A stretch of 64,000 nucleotides of DNA from Triglochin maritima (taxonomy: Eukaryota > Streptophyta > Magnoliopsida > Alismatales > Juncaginaceae), in contig OY821771.1 in assembly GCA_963682175.1 (NCBI GenBank), positions 12,957,001-13,021,000 of the forward strand, in the 5' to 3' direction. Under the pieces are notes generated by a model. The model did no database searches and was not told the DNA's origin. It worked only from the letters and a program-made list of their open reading frames with translations. Numbering within the stretch: position 1 is the stretch's first letter; each line of letters begins with the position of its first letter. Both the position numbers and the translations under genes were made by a program. This document shows positions 34,791 through 45,373 of the stretch, in pieces.

Positions 34791-35490
34791 TGTAGTGTAG
34801 TTCCATCTCCCTTTGGGGGTGAAGATGATGTTTATACATGTATGAAGAATGAGAATGAATGTTATCTTATGCAATATGTGAATGTATGTTTGTTTGTTTA
34901 AATCAGAATACTTAGTTTGATGAGTTTCGCCACAACTTTTAGACACTTCACATGCTTGTTTAGGTTCTTAATAACCAACTTGTTATGCTCATGTTAATCA
35001 ATTAGGTTGGTGATTGGATTCATAGGATTTACCACAACCATTAGACACTTCCTATGCTTGTTTAGGTTCTTAATAACCAACTTGTTATGCCCATGTTAAT
35101 CAATTAAGTTGGTGATTGGATTCATAGGATTTGCCACAACCATTAGACACTTCCTATGCATGAAAACACAACCTATACTTGTGTCATATCAAATGCATTC
35201 TTCATCACCTTATTATAATGTACAACCACTCCACCCCTTAGGGGTTTTCCTTACTGAATTTCATCTCTCTCTGTTAGTTGCGTAATTTAGTTTTAGTTAG
35301 TCTTGTGTCGTCATCTTTCTTTTTTGTTAGTTGCGAGTATAATGTAGCCTAGTTTAGTGTAACCCAACTTCTTCTCCCTTTTTTAGACTTGATTTTTGAA
35401 GAACTAGAGTTGACCACCTCCTTGTGGATTTGACCTGTACTTGTCACCACTTCATTGTGGTCGTGCACTTACGGTTTTAGCTTAATCGAA
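34791..35490 (+). mobile_element. Truncated 3' LTR of the carrier element
   Basis: The stretch aligns with the R/U5 half of Athila-type LTRs: the stem-loop block at about 34806-34829, CTCCACCCCTTAGGGGTTTTCC block at about 35228, and the end block GTGCACTTACGGTTTT at about 35463. The U3 and TATA part is missing. A 102-bp segment (ATAACCAACTTGTTATGC...) is tandemly duplicated at about 34965-35168. Confidence 0.7.
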
Positions 35491-35615
35491 ACAACATTTA
35501 TGTATGCAATGCATATAATCGTGTTTGCTCATTTTGATTGATCATGTTGATTGATTAAGATTAGTTTGATTAATCAGCAAAATCAATAATGATTAAGGCC
35601 TAAAAGCCAACAAAG
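35491..35615 (-). mobile_element. Short terminal fragment of a TGTTGG-family LTR
   Basis: Read on the minus strand from 35611, TGTTGGCTTTTAGGCCTTAA and the following 90 bp or so match the 5' end of the LTR family at 8869, 32490 and 60292. The remainder is missing. Confidence 0.5.
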
Positions 35616-37182
35616 TTCACGCACAGGTGCAGGATGTACACATGTGGAACCCACCAGTAAGCAAGTAGGTGACCACACTCTTGCTCCCTCTCATCAGATG
35701 ACAACCAGGTCAAAGGCTGGTATAACCAAACCCAATGCTAAGTATGCATTGCTTCACCAAATTGTGTGTCTTCCCTAGGAACCATCTACAGTGGAAGAAG
35801 CACTTGCAGATCCTAGATGGTATGAGGTCATGAATGAGGAAATGGTTGCTCTCCAACAAAACCAAACATTGGATCTTGTATCAAGAAAGTCTAGCACCCA
35901 TACCATTGGTTGTAAGTGATTTTTTGAGTAAAATTAAAACCTAATGGGCATCATGATAAACTAAAAGTCAGACTTGTTGCTAAAGGCTACAAACAAAATG
36001 AAGGAATAGACTATCTTGAAGCTTTCTCTCTTGTAGTTAAGTTTACCACTATTAGACTGGTTGTGAACATTGTCATCATGCATAATTGGCCTCCAAGTAG
36101 ATGTGGAAAATGCTTTTATACATGGTACTATTGAAGAAGAGGTCTATAGCTCTATTCTCATCTCTCATACTTGAGGACCTGTCTTTCTTCTAAGTTATGT
36201 GGATGACATCATAATGACCGGTGCAAACACTCCAGTTGTTGAATCACTTATTTTTGCTCTCACAAATGATTTCAACATGAAGAACTTAGGTCGATTGCAT
36301 CATTTCTTAGGTATTGAAGTGACTAGAACTCCTGATATGCTCATTTTGTCCCAACAACAATATGCCACAAGTATTCTAAAGCGAGCAAATATGTTGCATG
36401 CTAAATTTGTTAGCATTCCCATGCCTGCTAAGCTAGACAAAGCAAAGAATAATCTCTTTCCTGACCCTACCTTATACATATATATATTATTGGTTCTCTC
36501 CAATACTTATGCATCACTAGGCATGATATAACCTTTTCTGTCAATTTTCTTTGTGAACATATGCATAGTTCCACGAATTTTCATTTTCAGTTGGTCAAAC
36601 GCATATTGAGATACATTAATGGCACTCTAAGTCACAGTCTTCACTTGCATCGACATTCCTCACTTGATTTTTCTGTCTATTCTGATAGTGATTGGGTTGG
36701 TTGTCAAGACACCTGTTGTTTCACAAGTGGGTTTTATATCTTTCTCGGCCAAAATTGTATCTCATGGAAAGCCAAGAAGCAGCCAACCGTCTCACAATTA
36801 AGTGAGGAGGCAGAGTATAAGGCTATGGTTGTTGCAACAACCGAGCTCACCTGGATTTCCTTCATCATACAAGATCTGGGAGTCTTTATCTCTCAGCCCC
36901 CTGCCTTTTTTGTGATGATATTAGTGTCTTACACTTGACTATAAATCCCATTTTTCATGCTAGGACTAAGCATGTGGATATGGACTACCATTTTGTGCGA
37001 AAACGTGGTTTGAGGGAAGCTAATTACCAAGTTCATTCCATCCTCACTCCAGCTCGCCGACTTATTCACGACCTTAAGCCCAAACTCGTTCCATCCTCAC
37101 TCCAGCTCGCTCTTCCTAAGGACCCCTTTCGTCGCGCTTTGCCCAAACATAACCTTCTGCCGCAACTAAGTTTGAAGGGGAG
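35616..37182 (+). pseudogene. Ty1/copia pol remnant (RT and RNase H)
   Basis: The decayed frame begins with TRSKAGITKPN and WYEVMNEEM, the segment just before copia RT. The RT catalytic box YVDDIIMTG lies at 36196-36222, followed by FLGIEVTR. RNase H segments include VYSDSDWVGC and AEYKAM. The final DYHFVR and ending match copia pol C-termini. Open pieces are 36199-36531, 36561-36938 and 36935-37207. The gag, protease and integrase parts are absent. It stops at a purine tract TTTGAAGGGGAG directly before the LTR. Confidence 0.85.
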
Positions 37183-37750
37183 TGTTATATATGAGTCCAG
37201 AACTTAAGCCCAAAAGCCCATGATGAGATGGTAGCCCATGAAACCTGAGTATAAATCGAGGCGCAAGTCCACCAAGGTTGTGTGGCTCGACCAAACATGA
37301 TCTAGGCTCGAGTCCACTTGGTGCACCAAGTGTCGGTTAGTCGTTTATGAATTGGGGTCCGATTTTGAGGCACTTACATGAGCCACATTTAACGGGTTTG
37401 GTTAACACAGAAAAATCTGGTGAACTGTATGTAATTAGGTTGTCAGACTCATGTGTAAATTAGGCGGTTGGGTTATTTAAAGCTTTTGATCCGATTAGAT
37501 TGAGCGGATCTGGATGATCCATATCCGAGTGTAATATGTATAAATATTAAGATTCTCAAAACCCTAATAACAATGAAAACCTTTTCATCTTCTCTTATGC
37601 GCTTCTCTCTTTCGTTTTCAATATCTCTGGAGGGATATTTGTTATCCATATAATCTACCAAGAATAAGTTAGGTCGGATCCGAGATAATCTACAGAAGAT
37701 AAGATAGTTCCAATCCGATATAGAGACGAGTGTTGCTGACACAACCTTAT
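37183..37750 (+). mobile_element. Ty1/copia LTR
   Basis: The LTR begins TGTTATATATGAG right after the polypurine tract. A TATA-like TATAAATATTAAG lies at about 37539. The right end is uncertain: the sequence after about 37750 (TTATATCAGATCTC) resembles a copia primer-binding site (TGGTATCAGAGC). Confidence 0.6.
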
Positions 37751-37856
37751 ATCAGATCTCATTATCCACCTACATCAATTGACCACTAGCACTAAAAAAA
37801 CATGCTTTCTAACAATTTATCGTTTACCCTTTGTTTTGAGACGACATGCAAATCTA

Positions 37857-38262
37857 AGAGCACCCTTAACGAAATGCTCTCCCTTAGCGGGAGGGTGCGC
37901 CCGGGGTATGGTGCCCCGGGTGCATTTCCGGGCGGGGGGGCACGTCCCCCCCCCCCCCCCCCCCCCCCCCCAATTGGTCCTCAGTTTTTTTTGTGTTTTG
38001 TTTTTCAAAAATGTTTTAAAAAAATTTAAAATTGTTTTTTTCAAATATATTTTTATGAAAATAAGTTTGTTATTTGTTTATATTTTCTAGATTTTTTTTT
38101 ACAATTTTTCGTGTTTTGCCTAAATTGATCTCGAAATGACGTGTAGGGGAGAGAATGTAGGGCGTTTGAGGTATTTTTGGGCATTTGAGGTGTTCGTTTG
38201 AGCTGATGTGGCGGAGAGAGAAACTAGGGTGCCGGAAACTACCCGGACGCTGTTAATGATGC
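37857..38262. mobile_element. Possible MITE containing a C26 homopolymer
   Basis: AGCACCCTTAAC at the left and AGCATCATTAAC (reverse complement) at the right match in 10 of 12 bases. The body contains CCCGGGG-type inverted segments and 26 consecutive C at 37946-37971. No target duplication could be fixed, so the boundaries are tentative. Confidence 0.35.
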
Positions 38263-39200
38263 TGTAACGGCAGCCACGTTGGTGCAATCATGCGAGTTGT
38301 GTGATTATATTGTCTGTAATGATTACTGGTGTTAAAGATGGATGGAGATAACTTCTAAAGTTCAAACTGACATGCTAAATGTATTAGTTGTTGAAAATCA
38401 AGATTTAATATACTTAACTCTCATTTTAAATCTCAACAATCCCAAATATGCGAATGAGAGTGATAAAATTCGATTTTTCGTATTGACTATTTCATGCTAA
38501 TGAATCTCACAACCAAACTAACCCAAGTTAATCGTTCCTCCCAAATTTGATGTACATACTCGTGGTAGGTCTACTTTCCAACAAGAGAAAAATGTCTCCG
38601 AAGAAATAATCATAAGCCAATCCACCTGTAAATCTTTAATTTTTGAAATTGGAAAGACCAGAAATCATTACCGATAACAAAAAAAAAAGCAAAAGGAGAT
38701 TGCATATTTTAGAAAGTTATCAGAGCTTCTCGTAGTAATAAAAATTTGTGAATCAGACATTACGCCCAAGAGTAGTAGTCTTAAGGCAGAATTACCAATT
38801 ACTATGGTCTTGCAAGTATGCAACCAAACATTCGATATGCTTAAACAACACGACCTCCTCTTCAAAACCATGCCAGCGATCCACCCGTCTATTTAACAGT
38901 AATTGGCATCCAATTATCATATGTAACAAGAATATTATGAAAGCACGTATAAATTGCAAAAGGCATCAAGTTAAGGATAATTACTCACATATCCCTTGTT
39001 GAGGACTGACCATGTATTATACACTTACCTAACATGCATTATGACAGAAAATATCAGCTGAAGAAGTTGAACAGAGACAACATCACAAAGCAAGCTGAAC
39101 AACCCAACATATACTACACCATAATCTACACTGATCACTAAAAACTAAACAAAATTAACTATGAATTCCCCAGGAATCCTGAATCGCGGAAGAACTTCAT
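38263..39200. other. Non-coding 3' side of the GRAS gene
   Basis: AT-rich unique sequence. No coding frame or transposon match was recognised. The 3' UTR of the GRAS gene should lie in its right part; a canonical polyadenylation signal was not identified. Confidence 0.45.
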
Positions 39201-40871
39201 TCAGTGCCACGCAGAAGCCGAAATGAGATTCCTCTCCTTCCACCCGAGCAACATCGCTCCATCCCTCTCAACCAGTGTGTACTTCTCCGAGTAACTCCTC
39301 AGCAGAGACTTGATCACAGAGTTCATATAAGAACTCAATGGGAACGGTTTGAACCCTGCCATGCTCAGTCTAGACCGCCACTTTCCTAGCAGCTCATGCC
39401 TCTCGACCCTCTCCCTCCCCTCACATGCGATTATGTTGACGATGTCCTTTGCCAGGCAGTGTTGCTCCACGTTCACCCTGTCCTTGCTGTCTCGAACTAG
39501 CATCTCGTCCAACGATTCGAACATGCCCGAGTAGTAGTCCAATGCTTCTGCGAACCTCGTCAAGAATGGTGTAGTGTTTGTGTTGGATTCTTGTTCAACT
39601 AAGGTTGTCACTTTGGGAGACAACCCTTTTACCATTCGTAACAACCCGTCCCGTGGATTGCCCAAGTCCACGCTCTCGTCTGGAATGTGGTGGAGGTGGA
39701 GGGTAAAGTTTACAGCAACTGCCTCCCCAGGACGGATGTCAAGCATCTCTTTCGTGACATCTATCCCATGAACGGGCATCGCATGGAATTCAAGCGGGAT
39801 CTTGAATTTTCGAGCTAATGCAATGAGACGCCTGCCTACAAGTTCCAAGCCATCCCCTTGGGCGTATTTCGAGACTGGATCATCTATCCCGGTAATGCGA
39901 ACGTGTGGGGGCCCACCAGGTCTCGCGGCCAAGGCTTGTATCAGAGTGAGCCATTGGGTCCCTTGGGCAATTTGGAAATCTATTATGTGGGCTCGATCCT
40001 CGTTTTTTATCGCTTCCGCTATCGCACCATTGGCCGCCATGTATCCGAATTTGAAATAGGGGCAGACATCATATAGAATCTGCATGTAAGATAACAGCTC
40101 ATGGCTCTCGGGTTCCCAACAGTGTAACGCCCGGTATATGTTGGTCCCCGAAGCCTCTTGCCTTGCCACGAGACCTTCCAGCATGTATGCTCCTAGTCGT
40201 TGGACCGGTTCCCCTTTGATTGAGACATATTTCTGTGTTTCTCGAACTAGCATTTCAAACTCCGCCAGCCGCCCATCTGAGAGAGCTTTTGCGCACTCTA
40301 TAAGCAACAGTTTGACATCACCTGTTGGAATTATTTTGGTTTCCCTTAGACGCTTCTCTGGGCGTGGGCTTTGATTTGTTCTATGATGTCTACTAGTAGC
40401 GAATTCATGTGGAAATTGAGGAGATTTTCGTCGAGATGCTTCATCCGTCATTCTTGAATTTTGATCAAATTCCGAGTAGGTGGTAGTCATGTCATCGGTA
40501 TCTGGAGCCATGAGAAGAGACTCTAGTTCCAGCAAAGCATTCTGTTCAGTACTACAGCGATCAACAAACAAACCGGTTGCAACTGGCAGACTTTCCCGTA
40601 AATCAATTGGAAGATGTCTTAGTGACACATAATTTTCCAAGCAGTTGACTGTCAAAGGTTGTTTGTCTCTTGCGTGGCTACTGCTTAGTGTGTAATTAAT
40701 GTCACAGTCGAAGTCAGAGATTAGAGGAGAGCAAGGTGATTTCCCTATATCTGATCTTAGCAAATGCAAGAACCACTCAGAAGATGGATTACTTGAGAAA
40801 GAAGGTCCATGTGATAAGTCCCTACCGGAGATTCCATATCGAGAAATCTGGCGAGAGCCCATCAAAAGCAA
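39201..40871 (-). CDS. SCL1: GRAS transcription factor, PAT1 branch (SCL1-like), 556 aa
   Basis: A single uninterrupted coding exon of 556 codons. The N-terminus (1-180) is low in similarity but has the PAT1-type segment LELESLLMAPD at 114-124. The GRAS domain fills 184-556: LHR I from DVKLLLIECAKAL, the VHIID box as AHIID (294-298), LHR II after RITGIDDP, the PFYRE region from PFLTRFAEALDYY (435-447), RVER (488-491) and the SAW end LLGWKERNLISASAW. GRAS proteins are nuclear regulators; PAT1-branch members take part in phytochrome A light signalling and stress responses. The wording of the ending is typical of SCL1-type proteins, but PAT1, SCL5 and SCL21 relatives are close. Met4 is a possible alternative start. 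It is the best-preserved gene in the window. Confidence 0.93.
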   Translation of the reverse strand: MLLMGSRQISRYGISGRDLSHGPSFSSNPSSEWFLHLLRSDIGKSPCSPLISDFDCDINYTLSSSHARDKQPLTVNCLENYVSLRHLPIDLRESLPVATGLFVDRCSTEQNALLELESLLMAPDTDDMTTTYSEFDQNSRMTDEASRRKSPQFPHEFATSRHHRTNQSPRPEKRLRETKIIPTGDVKLLLIECAKALSDGRLAEFEMLVRETQKYVSIKGEPVQRLGAYMLEGLVARQEASGTNIYRALHCWEPESHELLSYMQILYDVCPYFKFGYMAANGAIAEAIKNEDRAHIIDFQIAQGTQWLTLIQALAARPGGPPHVRITGIDDPVSKYAQGDGLELVGRRLIALARKFKIPLEFHAMPVHGIDVTKEMLDIRPGEAVAVNFTLHLHHIPDESVDLGNPRDGLLRMVKGLSPKVTTLVEQESNTNTTPFLTRFAEALDYYSGMFESLDEMLVRDSKDRVNVEQHCLAKDIVNIIACEGRERVERHELLGKWRSRLSMAGFKPFPLSSYMNSVIKSLLRSYSEKYTLVERDGAMLLGWKERNLISASAWH

Positions 40872-42945
40872 TCAAATTATAATAGTGGTAATTGAATTAA
40901 TTCGAATCCTGTATAAAACCAAAATCTCTGTTAACAGTTATCCCTATTCCATATGAACTTTTAAAAAGTGGCACATGACTGAATCATGTTATGAAATCAC
41001 CAAACTCAGAACCACCAAACGCATTAAAAAATAATTTGCCTTCAGAACCTTCAAACTCACTGTAGTTAACTAAAAGACAAACCTAGAAAGTATTCAAAAT
41101 AGAGCGGTTAAATTTATTAGGCAGCAACAAAATAACAAATTTTATTCGTATCTTGATCTTCAAGATATAGGAAACATATTTCAAAACAATAACTTAGTAG
41201 CAGTAATGAAACTTCATTGTCTACTGAAAATTATGAAAGTATAACATCTATGTTTCTCATAACAAAAAGTAAAACGACATATAAGGCTTAAGGGGATGAA
41301 CCTAGGGCAGAGCAAAAACAGGGTTGACCAGGTCAACCGGACCGGTCCGGTCGGTTTGGGTTTGGTCCGGAAATTTTTGAAAAACTCCGGTCCGGTCCAG
41401 GTTTCGGTCCGACAAATTTTAATATTTCGGGTTCGGTCCGGTCCGGACCGGTCCAATTTTTTTTTTAATTTAAAAAATTCGGTTTTTGACCGGACCGGTC
41501 TTCGGTCCGGACCCCGGATGCACAGCCCTAGATGAACCTATTCCGCGGAAAAGCTTCCTCTCTTAAGGCACCACAATGTACTTTAAAGGAAAATCTTTGG
41601 TGGGTAAAACCAAATTCTTATAGAAACAGCAAAGACATAATCAGATTCATTATCATTTGGTCTCTAAACATACCTCTCTTGAAAATGACGCTACAGCCAC
41701 TAGATACCATAAGATTGAGTTACTTTTTTTGATAGTTTATTCTAAGCAAACTAAATGTTTCAGTTAGTCCTCATTAAAAAATTTAGAAGAATTTTTTTCT
41801 TCCAATGGGAATGTAAAGTTGATCTTGTGCATGGTCATGAATAAAAGCAAGCACTAAATGCCAAAAAATAAGTTGATGTCAAGTAATGTTTTTATTTTTT
41901 GAGTATATCAGATAGAGATTCTGATCTGACCAAGAAAATGTATGGACAAACTTAGAAATGAAGTAAAATGAATAAAGTGCCTGCTCAAAACTTTCCTTCA
42001 TTGGTTAAAAAGATAATAGAAATAAGCAAATGGTAACACAATGGACTCAAAGATTTATTATTTTTAAAACTTTTGAATTATATTTGACTAAATTCAAATG
42101 GCTTATGAAATTATTTGACCTTATTACTTTGACTTATATTCGACAGACAGCACAATAGCCATATCAGGAGTCAAACATAAATTCTGGCAAATTACAATTA
42201 GGGAAAAGGTAAAAATCCAAACTAGTTATCGACTGCTAAAAAAATTCAAAACAAATGGCAGTTTTAGTAAATCTCAACCAATACTTACCAAAATAGGGGT
42301 AATTTTTCAGATAGAGTTTTGAAAACACGTCTACCACATAGAAATTTAATCCTCAAATCCAACAAAAAGAGCAGAACAAAAAAACAAGAATCAGCCACAA
42401 CCCAAGACAGAACCACCCCAGGAAAACAATGAAAATCTATTATGATTGAAAACCCAAACTTCAAATTACCAAATTGCCGAAATGAAAATAAAAATGAAAC
42501 ATGGAGGGAACAAACCGAAACTACCCAAACACCTCACAAAGCCAAAAAAAATTTAAAAAATCAAGTTCTCGAGCAAAAGGGCTCACTTAACAACCCCAAA
42601 ACAATAAAAAAAACAAATTTAAGTAAATCAAACTCCAAATTACCGAATTCTCGATATGAAACAGGAGTAAAGTTCCAAAAACCCCCAAAGCAGCAACAAT
42701 ACAAACTACCCAAAATAACGAAGGAAATGGAAAAATCAATTTTTAGAACAAAAGGGTCCACTTAACCCATTCCCAGTGAAACATGAGAAAGAAAACTTCC
42801 AAAAACAAAACCAAAACCAAAACTACAAAAATAAATTCTTCAAGCAAAAGGGTTAACACCAATGAATGATTACCCTTTATAAACTCACCAAAAGACTATG
42901 CTCTTTGCTCCTCTTCCCCTTTGATTTCTTCTTTCCCTTCTTGCC
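40872..42945 (-). promoter_or_regulatory. Predicted 5' UTR with a 1980-bp intron of the GRAS gene
   Basis: On the minus strand a leader exon of about 42945-42889 is purine-rich and ends CTTTTG before a donor GTGAGT at 42888. An acceptor TTTTATACAG ends at 40909. That leaves 40908-40872 as the second UTR piece before ATG. The intron is AT-rich and carries a hAT-type MITE. The prediction rests on splice signals only. Confidence 0.5.
41303..41530. mobile_element. hAT-type MITE with 8-bp target duplication
   Basis: The 228-bp element has ends TAGGGCAGAGCA and TAGGGCTGTGCA (reverse complement), 10 of 12 matching. It is flanked by the perfect duplication GATGAACC at 41295-41302 and 41531-41538. 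An 8-bp duplication and (C/T)AGGG ends are hAT hallmarks. The body consists of repeated GGTCCGG and CCGGACCGG motifs and can fold on itself. No transposase is encoded. Confidence 0.9.
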
Positions 42946-42974
42946 CTTCAATGAAAGAAGTCTTCGAACTCAAT

Positions 42975-42985
42975 CTTTATATATA
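42975..42985 (-). promoter_or_regulatory. TATA box of the GRAS gene
   Basis: TATATATAAAG reads on the minus strand about 30 bp before the predicted start of the leader exon. Confidence 0.55.
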
Positions 42986-43697
42986 AGAGAGAAACAAAAC
43001 AATGACAGTGACGTCAGCAGGCGAGTTGCGATCCGAGTCAAAAGTAAGTAACTCGTTTCTGACAGGACACTGGTGCACGTGAAACGCGGTCCAACCAGGA
43101 TCATATCTGGCCGTTGGATGGAAATCAAACGAATGGCCGTGAGTAGCACGCGGAGGTCATCAGTACAGCACAGGAACGGCCAGGCTATGATGTTGGATAC
43201 TCTCGGAGTAGAGAATGTTTCTAGAAGTGGAAGTGATAAACTGGGGTTGGCCAAAACTCTAGTGTCGGGATTTGATCAATCTTACCTTTGGGCCGTTTCG
43301 ATGCCCCCGGGCCTAAGCCTATGTTAACGTTTAAAAAATAAAAAAGTCAGGGTTCATTTGGGGATTGATTTTTTAAAACCAATTCTCTTGAAAAATCGAT
43401 TCGACATTGCTGCAAATTACGATTTTGATTCACAGAGAGAATCAATTCTCATGTTTTTTTGTGTTTGGATGTGTTAGATTCCTTATCGTGTTAAAAGGAC
43501 AATTACACTATTAACATATTATAAAAAATATAAGGAGAAATGTTATATGAAAAATAATACTTCACTTTCTTCTATTGGGTTCATGAATAACAACACAGGT
43601 TTCATAAAAAATAGCATTTCACCAATAAGATTCATAACAAATGAAATTTGAATGTAATATTCTTCCACCTCAGGGAGTGTTAATATGTGAACTTGAT
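42986..43697. other. Upstream region of the GRAS gene
   Basis: The first 300 bp upstream of the TATA box are unique and moderately GC-rich. From about 43345 the sequence is AT-rich and holds inverted pieces around GGATTGATTTT and AGAATCAATTC, which suggest a small decayed inverted-repeat element. No gene was recognised. Confidence 0.4.
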
Positions 43698-43857
43698 GTA
43701 ACATCTCCGAAAATACAGAAATCTTCAACGAATATTTCAAAAGATAATACGACCAGAGTCACGGAACGCTACTCATAAATACTCAATATAAGGTACACCA
43801 TTACACGGAAGTTGCAAAACAAGATTATGTTTACTACAAGGAATACAAAATACCGAT

Positions 43858-44935
43858 TGATTGATCGTTTTAAATAGCGCAAGTGCACGACGTCGGTGAA
43901 GACGTGACAAATACGGGTTGTGTCCACGATGAAGTGTCAACATTGGTTCTTCAGAAATTGAGTGGGAAAAGAGGGGAGAATGAATTGATTACACTAAACT
44001 AAACTATGTTACGTTATACTAGTACGAAACAAACAAAGAAGATGAAATCACGAAACTAAATAAAACTAAACTAAGTGACCAATAGAAGCAAGCTGGAAAT
44101 CAGGAATGGAAAACCCCTAAGGGGTGGAGTGTGTGTACACATGAAATAAGTGGTGATGAATGCACTCAATAGAGAACAAATGTAGGCAGTGTTGCTATGC
44201 ATAAAAAGTGCCTCACGACAAGACCCATCATCCAAATCACTAACTTAAGTGATTAATATGAACATGAACAAGTTTGTTATTAAGAACCTCAACAAGCATG
44301 GAATGTACCTAAAGATTATGACATAAATCATCAAGTTAAGTATTCTCTTTAATTCAAACAAGTATACTAATATTTCTCACATACAACAACATTTAGCATT
44401 CATTCCATTCTACATGACATGTATAAACATCAACTCCACCCCCAAAAGGGATGCAACTACTCACACATTATTTATCTAACATTTATATTAAGGAAAAGAA
44501 ACATGCTAATTAATTCTACGAAGATTAAAACAAACAAAGTTAACTAAGCATGCAACAATTGGCGGTCTGATTGTCTTGGATCGTGTCTGGATTTCAGTGG
44601 CTCGTTTCTGGCTTTGATTTCTTGATGTTTGATGAACCCAATTTGATTGTTGATAGTTAGGCCCGGATCTAATTGTCAAAATACTCCTCATGATGGTGTG
44701 AAGTTTTTTGATTTACTCATTGGTCCTTTTGGTTTTACATCTGGCTCCTCTCTTTCATCTCAATCCATAAGTCTTACAACTTAGTCATTTTCCTTACTTT
44801 TAAGTCCTTTCTGAGTCTCTTCTTCTCAACCATGTTTATTCCTCAAACTTAAACATAAAACTCGTTACGTAGCATTGCTTATGCTAACAATAAAGGATAT
44901 AAGACATAAATATATGCATGATATGATGTCAATCA
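43858..44935 (-). repeat. 3' LTR of Element IV
   Basis: The LTR starts TGATTGACATCATATC at 44935 and ends TCAATCA at 43858. It is 1078 bp, about 330 bp shorter than the 5' LTR, because of a deletion near 44550 that removes the TATA region. Confidence 0.88.
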
Positions 44936-45373
44936 AATACCCCACACCTAACTTTTGCTAGTCCCGCGCAAAACAAAGAAAGAGAAAAATGAAAGAAAGG
45001 AAAAACATTCGCAAAACAGAGAAATCCTAACTCACTTTCTTAGGAATCACGGTTGCACTTAGCACGTGCAACAAGTCGTTAAACCTCCTTGTCGCCAAGG
45101 ATGAGGAATGTTGTCTCGTGAGGGTTTTCAGCGGATATACCCACAAAATCCGAACATCAATGCATTATTCAACCTAGCAACACGACAAAATAGGCATACT
45201 TTTGTCGATCATTGAACATGGTAATCCTACGTGACGACTCTATATATGTATCATGTCCATACACCTAGCCTAGGGAACCATTCCTGCAAGTTAATTAAGG
45301 ACTTAAGTGAAAGACATGGGCAACGGTAACATACTCAAGTGATACAATGTGTAAAGTCTGTTAAGGTTCTTAT
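44936..45373 (-). other. Element IV 3' non-coding region, distal part
   Basis: Matches the 3' non-coding region of Elements I and II in reverse. The purine tract (GTGTGGGGTATT, minus strand) lies directly before the 3' LTR at about 44936-44948. Confidence 0.6.

Noticed and set aside
39204..40374. Several plus-strand open frames of 60-85 codons opposite the GRAS gene
   Set aside because: They are shadows of the conserved GRAS coding sequence and have no independent support.
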